Position numbers and translations under genes: made by a program. From positions 1 to 64,000 of the forward strand of contig NZ_RCUA01000010.1 in the NCBI RefSeq assembly GCF_003731635.1: a stretch of DNA of 64,000 nucleotides, given 5' to 3'. The notes under the pieces were generated by a model, which worked only from the letters and a program-made list of their open reading frames with translations, searched no databases and had not been told where the DNA came from. Below are positions 46,594-56,950 of this stretch, in pieces; the first letter of the stretch is position 1; the number at the start of each line of letters is the position of its first letter. This stretch comes from Marisediminitalea oceani. Its GTDB lineage: Bacteria; Pseudomonadota; Gammaproteobacteria; Enterobacterales; Alteromonadaceae.

Positions 46594-46752
46594 GCATTCC
46601 CCCTGCAACTGCGACGCCCCGCGCCGAACTGGTTGATAAACAGGCGTAACAACCAGTAAAAAGATAAGATGTTAAGCACTATAACCAATGGTTATTCGCT
46701 TGAGAAGTCGCCCACATCATTGCTTTAAAGCAAATAAATGGGGATAAGATAT

Positions 46753-46779
46753 GAATTTTTCGATTTTTTTAGGGTCTGC
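46753..46779 (+). promoter_or_regulatory. Possible sigma-E promoter upstream of lptD
   Basis: GAATTT at 46753-46758 and TCTGC at 46775-46779, 16 bases apart, resemble the sigma-E pattern GAACTT-N16-TCTGA. lptD and surA are sigma-E targets in E. coli. The match is imperfect. Confidence 0.3.
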
Positions 46780-46882
46780 TGTTGGTAATTGGCGGCGAAG
46801 TGCATAGAATTAGCGCCTTATCAGAACTGACATCGGCGCCCCTACCAGCCGAATAATCCTTAGAAGCACCGAGAATAATAAT

Positions 46883-49198
46883 TTGCTGTCGAAAACTACA
46901 CAACTTGCTCAGCAGCATGGCCAACGAAACACCCGGGCACCCAGACAACCAATCAGCCGCCACCGGCGCATGAATGGCGCCCTGGTTTGGCTTGCTTTGG
47001 CAGGTTTAAACAGTCTTGCCTGGCAGGCAAATGCGCAGACCGCCATTAATAACAATGCGCTTTGTATGGCCGTACCGGCGCCCTTTGACAGCTCGCAATT
47101 GCTTCAAAGAAAGCAGGTTCAGGTTACTGCCGACGCCGCAGAAATCCGCGAAAACCAGTTTGCCCTGTTTGAAGGGGATGTGGATATTGTAACCGACAGT
47201 GCCATTATTCACGCCAACACGGCTGAGGTTACCGATAATGGCCGCGCCTTATCGGCCAGTGGTGACGTGAGTTATCGCAGTCCTGCTCTTACTGTCAGCA
47301 GCGACTTGCTGTCGGTGGACTCGGTTGAGCAAACCTTAAAGCTGGAAAATACGCAGTATCAGCTTACCGGTTTTGTAGGCCATGGTGCCGCCGGTGAGAT
47401 TGATATAGGTACTCAGCAAGGTATCGCCCTGCGTGATGTCAGCTTTACCACCTGCCCGCTGGACCAGCAGGACTGGCGGCTTGAAGCCTCCGAAATCAGT
47501 ATTGAACCCGGCGACACCCTCGGTGAAGCGCGTCATACCCGCTTTTATCTGGGCGATGTGCCGGTGCTGTATTTGCCCTATTTCGCTTTTCCGGTCAGTA
47601 ACCAACGCCAAACCGGCTTGCTGTTTCCGATCATCAGCAGTTCCAGCGCTACCGGGGTAGATTATGAGCAGCCGTTTTACTGGAATATTGCGCCCAATTA
47701 TGACATGACCATCTCGCCGCGGCTGATGACTAACCGTGGCCTGCAGTTAAAAACGGAATTCCGCTATCTGACCAACTCCTCCGGTGGTCAGATGCACCTC
47801 GAATATTTAAATAATGATACAAAACTGGCCAGCGACGACAGCCGCTATTTTTACCGTTTACAGCATCACGGCATGTTATCGGATAACTGGCAGCTCAACG
47901 TGGATTTCAACGGCATCAGCGACAACAACTATGTGGTTGACCTGGGCTCGGACTTTTACAATCGCTCGGATACTACTATCAACCGTACCATTGGCTTGGA
48001 TTATTACAGTCAGTCGCTGGATATGAGCCTGTACTTACGTGATTTTGAAACCCTGGGCGACTTCGATGCCATTTACCGCGCCCTGCCGGAAGCAAAGCTC
48101 CAATGGCGTAACAGCCTCGGTGAGTTACTGACTTTTAAGGTGGACTCTGAGCTGGCGTACTTTGATAATGCCCAGGATACCAGGCCGGACGCCCTGCGCT
48201 GGCATCTGGCTCCCACCGTTGCGCTTCCCTATCAGCGTTACTGGGGTGAGGTTACGGCTGAACTAACGGCCATGAATACCTATTACAAACAAACCAACAT
48301 TGCCAACACCGAACTGGACGAAGAGGTGAACCGCACCCTGTATCAGGGCCGACTGTTCAGCACCCTTTACCTGGAAAAGAACGACCAGCTGTTTGGCAAT
48401 GATGTCACCATTACTTTTGAGCCCAAGGTTCAGTATCTGTATACCTCCTATGAAGACCAGAGCAATATTGGTTTATACGACACCACTGCGCTGTTAACCG
48501 ATGTAAACGGACTATTTCGCGGCCAGGAATTTACCGGTCTTGACCGTATCAGTGACAATGACCAGATTACGGTGGGTGCAACCTCACGCATAATTGATGA
48601 CAACAACAGGGAACAATTTGTTATCAGTCTGGGTCAGATATTCTACCTGTCGGACTCGCAGGTCACCACGGCAGTGGACGATCGCAACCGTTCGGCACTG
48701 GCCGGCGAACTGGACTGGCGTTTTGATGACAGCTGGTTTGTTCATTCGGCAGTGCAAATTGCCACCGACAATGACAAGGTTGAACGCAGCAGTATGGCGC
48801 TGGAATATCGTCTCGACGCCACACGGCTGGTACAACTGAGTCACCGGTTTGTGCGCGATCTGTCGGGTGAAACTATCGATCAGTTCGGTGTATCAGCGAG
48901 CTGGCCGATTGGCGAAAACTGGCAGGTAGTCGGGCGTTCTTATCGCGATTTAGAGCGAGACAGAAGCATCGAAAACTATTTTGGGTTACAGTATGAGTCC
49001 TGCTGCTGGGCAGTACGGATTGTTGCCCAGCGAAGTCTGAGTAACCGTTACGACGTAACGGGCCAGCAAAATACCAATGAGTTTGACTCAAGTATTGCTC
49101 TGCAATTTATTTTTAAAGGGATCGGTTCATCCCGGTCGAATCGGGCTATGCTCGAAGACGGCATGTTCGGCTATCGACAGCCTTACGTGTTAAATTAA
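46883..49198 (+). CDS. lptD: LPS-assembly outer-membrane protein LptD
   Basis: LptD, with LptE, inserts LPS into the outer leaflet of the outer membrane. The protein has an OstA-like N-terminal periplasmic domain (about 80-200) and a C-terminal barrel of the LptD family. Disulfide cysteines are kept: one near the mature N terminus (Cys61), one in FTTCPLD and a pair in YESCCWAVRIV. The annotated start is a TTG; the ATG at 46970 begins a standard signal peptide (ending WQANAQ) and may be the true start, but neither has a strong ribosome-binding site. It heads lptD-surA-pdxA-rsmA-apaG-apaH, the E. coli order. Confidence 0.95.
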   Translation: MLSKTTQLAQQHGQRNTRAPRQPISRHRRMNGALVWLALAGLNSLAWQANAQTAINNNALCMAVPAPFDSSQLLQRKQVQVTADAAEIRENQFALFEGDVDIVTDSAIIHANTAEVTDNGRALSASGDVSYRSPALTVSSDLLSVDSVEQTLKLENTQYQLTGFVGHGAAGEIDIGTQQGIALRDVSFTTCPLDQQDWRLEASEISIEPGDTLGEARHTRFYLGDVPVLYLPYFAFPVSNQRQTGLLFPIISSSSATGVDYEQPFYWNIAPNYDMTISPRLMTNRGLQLKTEFRYLTNSSGGQMHLEYLNNDTKLASDDSRYFYRLQHHGMLSDNWQLNVDFNGISDNNYVVDLGSDFYNRSDTTINRTIGLDYYSQSLDMSLYLRDFETLGDFDAIYRALPEAKLQWRNSLGELLTFKVDSELAYFDNAQDTRPDALRWHLAPTVALPYQRYWGEVTAELTAMNTYYKQTNIANTELDEEVNRTLYQGRLFSTLYLEKNDQLFGNDVTITFEPKVQYLYTSYEDQSNIGLYDTTALLTDVNGLFRGQEFTGLDRISDNDQITVGATSRIIDDNNREQFVISLGQIFYLSDSQVTTAVDDRNRSALAGELDWRFDDSWFVHSAVQIATDNDKVERSSMALEYRLDATRLVQLSHRFVRDLSGETIDQFGVSASWPIGENWQVVGRSYRDLERDRSIENYFGLQYESCCWAVRIVAQRSLSNRYDVTGQQNTNEFDSSIALQFIFKGIGSSRSNRAMLEDGMFGYRQPYVLN

Positions 49199-49254
49199 AT
49201 GCGCCGGTATCCCGCAAAGGAACACGGCAGTATTAACAACAAGCAAGAGAGTTT

Positions 49255-50538
49255 ATGAAGTATTTTATTCGGGGTTTGTTTTTAAGTCTGGTAATGAGCT
49301 TACCAGTCATGGCCCAAACCGAGCTACTCGACAAAGTGGCGGTGATTGTTGATCAGGGTGTGGTACTGGAAAGTGAAGTACGGGCACTGGTTAATGAAGT
49401 AAAAGCAGACGCGGCAGCCAAAGATCAGCGCCTGCCTTCTGACGAAGCCCTGCGCACTCAGGCTATTGAGCGCCTGATACTGAAAAACCTGCAACTGCAA
49501 ATGGCAGAGCGCATGGGGATCCGGGTAAGTGATCCACAGCTTGACCAGACCATTGCCAACATCGCTGCCGGTGAAGGCGCAACTGTTGAGCAACTGCGTG
49601 ATGAAATTACCCGTCAGGGCATTGCCTACAATGACTACCGCGAACAGGTTCGCGAGGAAATCATTATGGGTGAAGTACGTCGCGCTAACGTGCGCCGTCG
49701 AATCTACATCACTTCGCAGGAAATCGCTAACCTGGTAGACCTGATGGAACAACAGGGTTCTGCTCAGGCAGAGTATGAACTTGGTCACATTCTGATTGGT
49801 TTCCCGCCGGAAACCACTGATGCCGACGTAGCCGATGCCCGCGAACGTGCTGATAAAGTACTTAACCTGCTGGATGAAGGCTCTGAGTTTTCCCGTCTGG
49901 CCATTGCCGCCTCTTCAGGCTCTGAAGCGTTGGACGGCGGTAACATGGGTTGGATGAACATTAACGCCATGCCCACTCTGTTTGCCGAAGCGGTACAGGG
50001 CAAGCGCAAAGGTGAGGTTATCGGCCCAATTCGTAGTGGTGCCGGTTTCCACATCCTGAAAATTCTCGATACCCGCGGTATTGAGGTTGTGGAAGTAGAA
50101 GAAGTTAACGCCCGACACATTCTGATCCAGCCGTCCATTATTCTCAGTGAAGAGCGTGCCCGCAGTATGCTGGTTGAGTTTAAGGAACAGGTGCAGGCTG
50201 GCGACGCCGACTTTGCCGAGCTGGCAAAAGAGCACTCAGCAGACCCAGGTTCTGCCCTGCGTGGTGGTGAGCTGGGGTGGTCAGATCCAAGCATCTATGT
50301 GCCCGAATTTAAAGAAGCACTGGCTAATTTGGAGCCCGGAGAGTACAGTGAACCTGTACGTACGCAACACGGTTGGCATTTAATTCAGTTGCTCGACCGT
50401 CGTATCGACGATGCCACAGAACAACGCAAGGAAGATAAAGCCCACCAGCTACTGTTTAACCGTAAATTTGCGGAAGAGAGTGAGAACTGGTTACGTGAAA
50501 TGCGTGACTCGGCTTATATCGAAGTCCTTAGTGATTAA
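49255..50538 (+). CDS. surA: Periplasmic chaperone and peptidyl-prolyl isomerase SurA
   Basis: SurA escorts outer-membrane proteins, including LptD, to the BAM complex. The 427-residue protein has a signal peptide (about 1-20, ending PVMAQ), the N-terminal chaperone region, two parvulin domains (about 172-275 and 283-385; the second shows ADPGSALRGGELGWSDP) and the C-terminal helix. It lies 56 bp after lptD. Confidence 0.97.
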   Translation: MKYFIRGLFLSLVMSLPVMAQTELLDKVAVIVDQGVVLESEVRALVNEVKADAAAKDQRLPSDEALRTQAIERLILKNLQLQMAERMGIRVSDPQLDQTIANIAAGEGATVEQLRDEITRQGIAYNDYREQVREEIIMGEVRRANVRRRIYITSQEIANLVDLMEQQGSAQAEYELGHILIGFPPETTDADVADARERADKVLNLLDEGSEFSRLAIAASSGSEALDGGNMGWMNINAMPTLFAEAVQGKRKGEVIGPIRSGAGFHILKILDTRGIEVVEVEEVNARHILIQPSIILSEERARSMLVEFKEQVQAGDADFAELAKEHSADPGSALRGGELGWSDPSIYVPEFKEALANLEPGEYSEPVRTQHGWHLIQLLDRRIDDATEQRKEDKAHQLLFNRKFAEESENWLREMRDSAYIEVLSD

Positions 50539-50553
50539 AATTAAGGTCTGACT

Positions 50554-51537
50554 ATGACACCGCTTAAAATTGCCATAACGCCAGGCGAACCCGCTGGCGT
50601 TGGCCCCGATCTGGTTATCGAACTGGCACAACAGGAATGGCCGGCACAATTGGTTATTTTTGCCGACGAAACCATGATGCAGGAACGCGCTGCGGCATTA
50701 AACATGCCGCTTAAGCTGATACCATACCCCCATGGCGAAACACGAATTCAGGCGCAGGGAGAACTGTTTATTCAGGCGATTCCTACTGCCGTGCCGGTTG
50801 AGCCCGGCGTATTGAGCAGCGATAACGGCCACTACGTGGTAGAAACCCTGCGTCAGGCTTGCCAAGCCAACATCGAAGGCGACTTTGACGCTGTGGTCAC
50901 CGGGCCGGTAAACAAAGGCATTATCAATAAAGCGGGAATTTCCTTTAGCGGCCACACTGAGTATTTCGCCCACCAGTCTAATACCATTGATGTGGTGATG
51001 CTGCTGGCAACCGAAGGTTTGAATGTGGCTCTGGCTACTACCCACATTCCGCTGGAATATGTATCCCGGGCTATCACCCGCGAGCGCCTGCACAAGGTCA
51101 TTCATATCATTCATACCGATCTGAAGCTTAAATTTAATATCACCAGGCCGCATATCTATGTGTGTGGTCTTAATCCGCATGCCGGTGAAGACGGCCACAT
51201 TGGCCGCGAAGAAATCGAAACCATTAGCCCTGCACTGGACGAACTGCGCGCTGAAGGTATTCACCTCACCGGGCCCTTGCCTGCTGATACCATTTTCCAG
51301 CCTAAATACCTGGAAGATGCCGATGTCGTTTTGGCCATGTATCACGACCAGGGACTTCCCGTGCTAAAATATAAGGGCTTTGGTGCGGCGGTGAATATTA
51401 CTTTGGGTCTGCCGTTTATTCGCACCTCAGTAGATCATGGTACTGCGCTGGATCTGGCCGCAAAAGGTCAGGCCGACAGCGGCAGTTTTACCAAAGCATT
51501 GAACAAAGCAATTGAACTGGCTCATCATCAACAATGA
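50554..51537 (+). CDS. pdxA: 4-hydroxythreonine 4-phosphate dehydrogenase
   Basis: PdxA oxidises 4-phosphohydroxy-threonine in vitamin B6 synthesis; its product feeds PdxJ. The 327-residue protein shows [13 protein letters not shown], a [23 protein letters not shown] stretch with a metal-ligand His, [14 protein letters not shown] and [14 protein letters not shown] with a further metal ligand. It overlaps rsmA by 4 bp. Confidence 0.97.
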   Translation: MTPLKIAITPGEPAGVGPDLVIELAQQEWPAQLVIFADETMMQERAAALNMPLKLIPYPHGETRIQAQGELFIQAIPTAVPVEPGVLSSDNGHYVVETLRQACQANIEGDFDAVVTGPVNKGIINKAGISFSGHTEYFAHQSNTIDVVMLLATEGLNVALATTHIPLEYVSRAITRERLHKVIHIIHTDLKLKFNITRPHIYVCGLNPHAGEDGHIGREEIETISPALDELRAEGIHLTGPLPADTIFQPKYLEDADVVLAMYHDQGLPVLKYKGFGAAVNITLGLPFIRTSVDHGTALDLAAKGQADSGSFTKALNKAIELAHHQQ

Positions 51538-52352
51538 ATAAAACCCATTTAGGCCATACCGCCCGTAAGCGGTTTGGCCAGAATTTTTTAAACGACACCT
51601 TTGTGATAGAGCAAATTGTCGATGCCATTAATCCGCAGGACGGCGAGAATCTCGTTGAAATTGGCCCTGGTCTGGGCGCGCTTACCGATCCGGTTTGTGA
51701 GCGGGTTAGCGCGCTGACGGTGATTGAACTGGACCGGGATCTGGCCAAACGCCTGCGTCATCACCCGTTTCATGGCAGCAAGCTGACCATTGTTGAACAG
51801 GACGCCCTGACCGTAGACTTTAACGATTTAGCCAAACCTGATGCGCCTTTGCGGGTCTTTGGTAATCTGCCTTACAACATTTCCACGCCTATCATGTTTC
51901 ACCTGTTTTCCCACGCAGGGATCATTGGCGACATGCATTTTATGCTGCAAAAGGAAGTGGTTAACCGTTTGGCTGCCAGCCCTGGTAATAAAAATTACGG
52001 CCGTTTATCGGTTATGGCGCAGTATTACTGTAAGGTTCAACCGGTACTCAATGTACCGCCAGGTGCCTTTGTGCCGCCACCGAAGGTGGAGTCGGCCGTG
52101 GTCCGTCTTTCCCCCCATCAAACCCCGGTGGTGACGGTTAGTGATGTAAAAATGCTTGAACGTGTTTGCACGATGGCGTTTAATCAACGCAGAAAGACCA
52201 TACGTAATAGTCTGAAAGACTGTATTGACGAAGCACAGTTAGAAGCGCTTGGCCTTGATCCAACCCGACGGGCTGAGACACTGTCGCTCGATGATTTTGC
52301 AACCATTGCGAATTGGGTGAGTGAACATGACAGCACCGAAGACCGAACATAA
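51534..52352 (+). CDS. rsmA: 16S rRNA dimethyladenosine transferase
   Basis: RsmA (KsgA) dimethylates A1518 and A1519 in 16S rRNA during 30S maturation. The 272-residue protein has [11 protein letters not shown] at the N terminus, SAM-binding [11 protein letters not shown] and the catalytic [12 protein letters not shown]. It lies between pdxA and apaG, its standard place. Confidence 0.97.
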   Translation: MNKTHLGHTARKRFGQNFLNDTFVIEQIVDAINPQDGENLVEIGPGLGALTDPVCERVSALTVIELDRDLAKRLRHHPFHGSKLTIVEQDALTVDFNDLAKPDAPLRVFGNLPYNISTPIMFHLFSHAGIIGDMHFMLQKEVVNRLAASPGNKNYGRLSVMAQYYCKVQPVLNVPPGAFVPPPKVESAVVRLSPHQTPVVTVSDVKMLERVCTMAFNQRRKTIRNSLKDCIDEAQLEALGLDPTRRAETLSLDDFATIANWVSEHDSTEDRT

Positions 52353-52725
52353 TCCGGCCGACCTGGTAACCGTAAGAGTAGTAACGCGGCACTTACCAGA
52401 GCATTTGCCCTCAGACAGCGATAAATATGCCTTTGCGTATCAGATTACTGTGATCAATCACAATAGCTTCGCGGTAAAGCTGACTCACCGCTACTGGCTG
52501 GTAACTGATGCAAATGGCAAAGAAACCGAAGTCAGCGGCGAAGGTGTGGTAGGTAAACAACCCACCATTGAACCCGGTGACAGCTTTCAATATACCAGTG
52601 GCTCCGTAATTGATACGGAGGTAGGCACTATGCAGGGATATTACGATATGAAAACCGCCGACGGCGATGTTTTCAGAGTACCCATAGAGCCGTTCCGCCT
52701 CGCGCTACCCAATATCATCAACTAA
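52327..52725 (+). CDS. apaG: ApaG protein
   Basis: A 132-residue ApaG-domain protein with an immunoglobulin-like fold, function not settled; linked to Co2+/Mg2+ effects in enterobacteria. It shows [30 protein letters not shown] and [20 protein letters not shown] segments, all typical. The gene begins inside the 3' end of rsmA (26-bp overlap); the ATG at 52327 is preferred over a GTG at 52321. Confidence 0.95.
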   Translation: MTAPKTEHNPADLVTVRVVTRHLPEHLPSDSDKYAFAYQITVINHNSFAVKLTHRYWLVTDANGKETEVSGEGVVGKQPTIEPGDSFQYTSGSVIDTEVGTMQGYYDMKTADGDVFRVPIEPFRLALPNIIN

Positions 52726-52734
52726 CTTATAGTA

Positions 52735-53541
52735 ATGGCATCATATGTAATTGGCGACATTCAGGGGTGTTACGCCGGGCTTCGCCGTTTGCTCGACAGC
52801 GTTAGCTTTGAGCCCGGCCGCGATAGCCTGTATGCCGTGGGCGATCTGATTGCCCGTGGTGAGGACTCACTGAGTACGCTGCGTTATCTGCGTTCATTAG
52901 GCAGCAGCTTTTTCAGCGTGCTGGGTAATCACGACCTGCATTTTTTATCGGTGTCGCAAGGAATAAAAAAAGCCAAGCGTAGTGATAACCTTGAGCCTCT
53001 GTTGAAAGCTCCGGATATTGAGGAGCTCACCGCCTGGCTAAGGCAGTGGCCGCTGGCAATGGCTCTTGATGAAAAGCATACCATGGTGCATGCCGGTTTA
53101 TATCCGGGCTGGTCGACAACTCAGTTACTGACGTACAGTCAGGAAATCGCCGAACAACTCAAAAGCGTAAAGTGGTGCCAGCTACTCGAAAACATGTACG
53201 GCGATGGCCCGCCGAAGTGGAATGACAAACTCAGCGGTAAACAGCGGCAACGATTTATCATCAATGCCACCACCCGAATGCGCTTTGTCCGCCCCTCACT
53301 GGCCCTTAACTTATCGGTAAAATCAGCGCCAAAGGATGCACCTTCTTCACTGCGCCCCTGGTTTGACATCCCCAATCAGCAGTTAAAAGCCGAAGAACGC
53401 ATTTTATTCGGCCACTGGGCGGCACTGCAGGGCAACACTTCTTCTAACCAGTTTGTAGCTCTCGATACAGGTTACGTCTGGGGCAACACCATGACCCTCT
53501 GGCACAAAGAAACCAACGAATGCATTTCGGTATCTGCGTAA
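52735..53541 (+). CDS. apaH: Bis(5'-nucleosyl)-tetraphosphatase, symmetrical
   Basis: ApaH splits Ap4A to two ADP and removes NpnN caps from RNA in E. coli. The 268-residue calcineurin-like enzyme has its metal-binding motifs: GDIQG, VGDLIARG, LGNHDLHFL and MVHAG, plus FGHWA near the C terminus. It closes the lptD operon. Confidence 0.96.
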   Translation: MASYVIGDIQGCYAGLRRLLDSVSFEPGRDSLYAVGDLIARGEDSLSTLRYLRSLGSSFFSVLGNHDLHFLSVSQGIKKAKRSDNLEPLLKAPDIEELTAWLRQWPLAMALDEKHTMVHAGLYPGWSTTQLLTYSQEIAEQLKSVKWCQLLENMYGDGPPKWNDKLSGKQRQRFIINATTRMRFVRPSLALNLSVKSAPKDAPSSLRPWFDIPNQQLKAEERILFGHWAALQGNTSSNQFVALDTGYVWGNTMTLWHKETNECISVSA

Positions 53542-53860
53542 CCTTGTCTCAACGACTATACTAATGGGCAACCATTGATTAAATAATTTAACTATTGGCA
53601 AAACTGTCCGATAAGGAATAGTGAGCTGATACAAAAATCCGCTGAAAAAGTTCTAATACTTTTGTATCAGTTTTAAAAGATTGGTATAACTAATCTTGCG
53701 GGGGAACCAGCTCCTCTGCAACAGATTATCCGGTTTATTGCTTGCTTTGAGGGGATGCAACGCTGCAATACTAAAGGAACCGGTTAACACCAGACTCCGA
53801 ACAGGCACAGTTCATATTTGTTTGGAACGCCAAAACTATAATAATGCTCTGGGAGCTACA
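53542..53860. other. 319-bp leader region of the chemoreceptor gene
   Basis: No gene is supported. An 11-bp inverted repeat CTGATACAAAA / TTTTGTATCAG lies at 53626-53636 and 53660-53670. Further on, 53730-53783 can fold into nested stems: CCGGTT/AACCGG, then ATTGC/GCAAT, then TTGC/GCAA. CCTC at 53713-53716 could also pair with GAGG in the apical loop. An in-frame start at 53696 would add 55 residues to the receptor but lacks a good ribosome-binding site. Confidence 0.55.
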
Positions 53861-55885
53861 ATGAATTTAACGGTAAAAGCACGGGTTGTTCTCGGCTTCT
53901 TCACGATAAGTGTGCTGCTGCTAATCATCAGCGGAGTGTCTCTGATTAACCTTCGTTCTCTACAAAATGATGTAGGCGAAGTGAACACCGTGGCAGTACC
54001 CACAGTTATCGGCAGCAATACGCTTAAAGCCTCATTTTTAAATATGGGCCGTCTGGTTTTCGAAGCTTATGTGTCTGATGAACTGTCTACTGTCAAAGAA
54101 AAACAAACACAATTTGAAGAAGCCAGTCAGAATTTTACCAATGCGTACAGCGCACTGGCATCAACGGTAAAAAACGATCCGAAACTTAGCGCTGCTTTGC
54201 AAAACGTAAATGGTATCTCGCAGGAATACCTGGCCACAGTTAACGGTTTATATGCCAGCCACAACAGTTATTTGTCCCGCCGTAACGATGTTGAAGACCG
54301 CTTAATGGACGTTGAGGATAACGCTGACGACGCCTCCACCTACCTGCTCGATTTCAGCGACTTACGCGAAGTACAAAGCAATGCTAGTCTGCGCCGTGCC
54401 TCAGAGCTAGGCGGCGAATTGGAAACCCGCCTGCTTACGCTTATCACGGTAACGTCTGACTACATGAAAACCCAGACACTGGTTCGTGCCGACACCTTGG
54501 GTAACGAAGTAAAATTTGCCGTGGATGCCATTCGGGAACAGCTCGATGCCATGCTCAGCGCTGCTAATGGACAGGATTCATCCGGCACGCTGGAAGAAGT
54601 GGAGTCGCTGGTTAATGATGCTATCGATGCGGTAACCGGCAGCGATGGCGTGGTGCAATTGCATGTATCGCGCTTGGAACTGCGCAACCAGACTGAGAAG
54701 GCCCTTGGCAAATCTGAAGAAATGGCGGCCAACGCGGTAAGCGAGCTCGAACAGCTACTCAATCTGACCAATGCCAAAGTAAAAACGCTGGAAGAACAGG
54801 TGACCAGTAACGTAAGTTTTGGCACCACGCTGGTAGTGGTTATCGTTCTGGCCTCACTGATTATTGCCTTCTTTACCGGTTATAAAACCGTTAATGCCAT
54901 TACCATTCCGCTTAAAAAGGTCAACGACTTACTCAACATCGCCTCTTCCGGCGATCTGACCCATAATCTGGATGACTCCAGTAAAGATGAATTTGGCCAG
55001 TTGGCGAAAAACTGTAATAAGTTGATCCTCAGCCTTAAAGAGCTGATCCGCGGTATTAACGTGCGCGCCGAGCAACTCGCTGCGGCTTCAGAGCAAACCT
55101 CAGCCGTTACCACGCAAACCACTAAGTCTATCCAGGATCAGAAAGCGCAAATTGGCCTGGTAGCCACGGCAACCACAGAAATGCATTCCACTTCGCAGAT
55201 GGTCTCGCAAAATGCCGAAGATACGTTGCTTGAAATTCGTAATGCCGACCAGGAATCGAACAAGGTTCGTGACATTTCACTGGAGAACAAGGCCACCATT
55301 GAAGTACTTGCCCGCGATGTAGAAGACGCCGCTCAGGTTATTCACAAGCTTCATCAGGACAGCGCCAGCATCGGTAGCATCCTTGATGTTATTCGCGGCA
55401 TCGCCGATCAAACTAACCTGCTGGCACTGAACGCCGCCATTGAGGCAGCCCGTGCCGGTGAGCAAGGCCGGGGCTTTGCTGTGGTAGCCGACGAAGTTCG
55501 TACCCTGGCCAGCCGTACCCAGGAGTCGACTCAGGAAATCAACGCGATGATCGAAGTTCTGCAGGAAGGCGCAGAGAAAGCGGTATCGGTGATGGATCAG
55601 GGTAAACAACAAACCGCCAAGTGTGTTGAACAAACCGAACTGGCTACCCAGGCCCTCGACATTATTTCTGAGGCCGTTAAACGGGCTCACGATGTAAGTA
55701 GCCAGATTGAGCAATCAGCCCGTGAGCAGAACCTGGTATCACAGGATATTTCTGAGAAGCTGGAAACCATTGTTGGTATCGCAGAAGAGACCACGGTGGG
55801 TGCACAACAAACGTCAGAGTCGAGCGAAGAAGTCGCCCGGCTGGCCGAAGAACTGCAAAGCTCAATCCGACAGTTTAAGGTGTAA
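53861..55885 (+). CDS. Methyl-accepting chemotaxis protein
   Basis: A 674-residue transmembrane chemoreceptor that signals through CheW/CheA. It has an N-terminal helix (about 8-30), a long helical periplasmic domain (about 31-325), a second helix (about 330-350), a HAMP domain, and a cytoplasmic signalling hairpin. The tip motif [20 protein letters not shown] and [15 protein letters not shown] follow the consensus. The ATG at 53861 has GGGAG six bases upstream, and the protein then starts with a normal membrane helix. The ligand is unknown. It is a single gene with its own terminator. Confidence 0.94.
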   Translation: MNLTVKARVVLGFFTISVLLLIISGVSLINLRSLQNDVGEVNTVAVPTVIGSNTLKASFLNMGRLVFEAYVSDELSTVKEKQTQFEEASQNFTNAYSALASTVKNDPKLSAALQNVNGISQEYLATVNGLYASHNSYLSRRNDVEDRLMDVEDNADDASTYLLDFSDLREVQSNASLRRASELGGELETRLLTLITVTSDYMKTQTLVRADTLGNEVKFAVDAIREQLDAMLSAANGQDSSGTLEEVESLVNDAIDAVTGSDGVVQLHVSRLELRNQTEKALGKSEEMAANAVSELEQLLNLTNAKVKTLEEQVTSNVSFGTTLVVVIVLASLIIAFFTGYKTVNAITIPLKKVNDLLNIASSGDLTHNLDDSSKDEFGQLAKNCNKLILSLKELIRGINVRAEQLAAASEQTSAVTTQTTKSIQDQKAQIGLVATATTEMHSTSQMVSQNAEDTLLEIRNADQESNKVRDISLENKATIEVLARDVEDAAQVIHKLHQDSASIGSILDVIRGIADQTNLLALNAAIEAARAGEQGRGFAVVADEVRTLASRTQESTQEINAMIEVLQEGAEKAVSVMDQGKQQTAKCVEQTELATQALDIISEAVKRAHDVSSQIEQSAREQNLVSQDISEKLETIVGIAEETTVGAQQTSESSEEVARLAEELQSSIRQFKV

Positions 55886-55903
55886 AAACACTAACGTGTT
55901 TTT
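55884..55903 (+). terminator. Terminator overlapping the chemoreceptor stop codon
   Basis: An 8-bp stem AAAAACAC / GTGTTTTT with a TAAC loop begins inside the TAA stop codon and ends in a T-run. Confidence 0.75.
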
Positions 55904-55905
55904 AC

Positions 55906-56945
55906 ATCCCGGAAACGCCAAGGGCGTTATCCGGGATCCCCTGAACCGTCTGATTAACCTAATCAATCTCACGTTTTATACCCCGGAAGCTTCGCAGAAG
56001 CTATCCGGGGTCTCAATGTCATCCCGGAATTTTCGCAGAAAATATCCGGGCCCCCCTTTCCTGTTACCGTGGGTCTGAAAAGAGCGACATAAAAAGCGGG
56101 ACATTTTAAATGAGTCACGCTGCTCAGGAGATACCGGCTCAGAGGCCGGTATGACAGCTTATTTTTGACCGAAATACTTCTCCCTACCACCCCGGAAGCT
56201 TCGCAGAAAATATCCGGGACCTCCGTCTTTGTTATCGCAGGCTCAAAAGCTCTTCGAACGATTACGCAACGCTGTAGAAATTGAAATCAATGCCCGCATC
56301 AGCATTCTGTCGGGGTGCCGACTACACCCAGAGGGGAGGTGGCTCCCCTCTGGACTCCTGCCAGTTCTTTAATCGCGAAGTTGCATACTGGTGGCGGGCA
56401 GGTAAAACCTATCGCCCAGAGCGGGCGTCCTGCCCGCGCTGGCCGGAGCCGACATCCATGACGGCTCTACGCTTTTACTTGATCTGCGCGCCACCAGTAT
56501 TTCGCGATACAAAGAACCAAATTAAAAGCAGGATGTTTTAAATGAATCATGCTGCTCATGAGATACCGGCTCGGTGGCCGGTATGACAGATTTTTTTGAC
56601 CAGAATACTTTTCACAGTCATCCCGGAATTTTCGCAGAAAATATCCGGGCCCCCTTCCCTGTTGTCGTGGGTCTGAAACATCAGAATAAAAAACGGGATA
56701 TTTTAAATGAGTCATGCTGCTCAGGAGATACCGGCTCGGTGGCCGGTATGACAGATTTTTTTGACCGGAATACTTTTCACAGTCATCCCGGAATTTTCGC
56801 AGAAAATATCCGGGATCCCCTTCTCTGTTATCGTGGGTCTAAACGTCAAAATAAAAAGCGGGATGTTTTTCATAAGTCACGCAGCTCAGGAGATACCGGC
56901 TTGGAGGCCGGTATGACGGTACTTTTTATCGGGGTCTTCTTCCAC
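55906..56945. repeat. Intergenic array of hairpin repeats, about 165-bp period
   Basis: About 1 kb without genes. Two hairpin types alternate. Type 1 is a CCCGGA...TCCGGG palindrome, at 55906-55937, 55980-56011, 56021-56050, about 56190-56219, 56620-56649 and 56785-56814. Type 2 is TACCGGCT...GGCCGGTA, at 56132-56151, 56564-56583, 56729-56748 and 56894-56913. From 56021 on they form four direct units of about 165-168 bp that also share the linker (GGATGTTTTAAATGA-like, TTTTTGACCG-like). Unit 2 is interrupted by a foldback element. The type 2 hairpin also occurs at the left edge of the window. Confidence 0.85.
56249..56521. mobile_element. Foldback (MITE-like) insertion in the repeat array
   Basis: About 265 bp inserted into one repeat unit. 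Near its right side, imperfect inverted arms at 56365-56396 and 56489-56516 share TTCTTT, ATCGCGAA and ATACTGGTGGCG. Between or beside them lie smaller palindromes, including a perfect 10-bp stem at 56328-56353 (CCAGAGGGGA/TCCCCTCTGG). No transposase is encoded. Target-site duplication is not clear, so the borders are approximate. Confidence 0.5.
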
Positions 56946-56950
56946 TTTCT

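Noticed and set aside
49785-50294. 169-aa open frame antisense to surA
   Set aside because: Low-complexity shadow of the PPIase domains; no ribosome-binding site or known motif.
53701-53800. Class I c-di-GMP riboswitch before the chemoreceptor
   Set aside because: Resembles the GGGACGCAAAGCC core only in part; the GGCAAACC segment and GNRA receptor pair are not found.
53696-53860. N-terminal extension of the chemoreceptor from 53696
   Set aside because: No ribosome-binding site, and the extension would precede a normal first membrane helix; GGGAG before 53861 decides the start.
56281-56541. 86-aa reading frame across the foldback element
   Set aside because: Composed of palindromic repeat sequence without a ribosome-binding site; likely a chance frame.
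56021-56945. CRISPR array
   Set aside because: Units of 165 bp with conserved linkers and no variable spacers; no cas genes.
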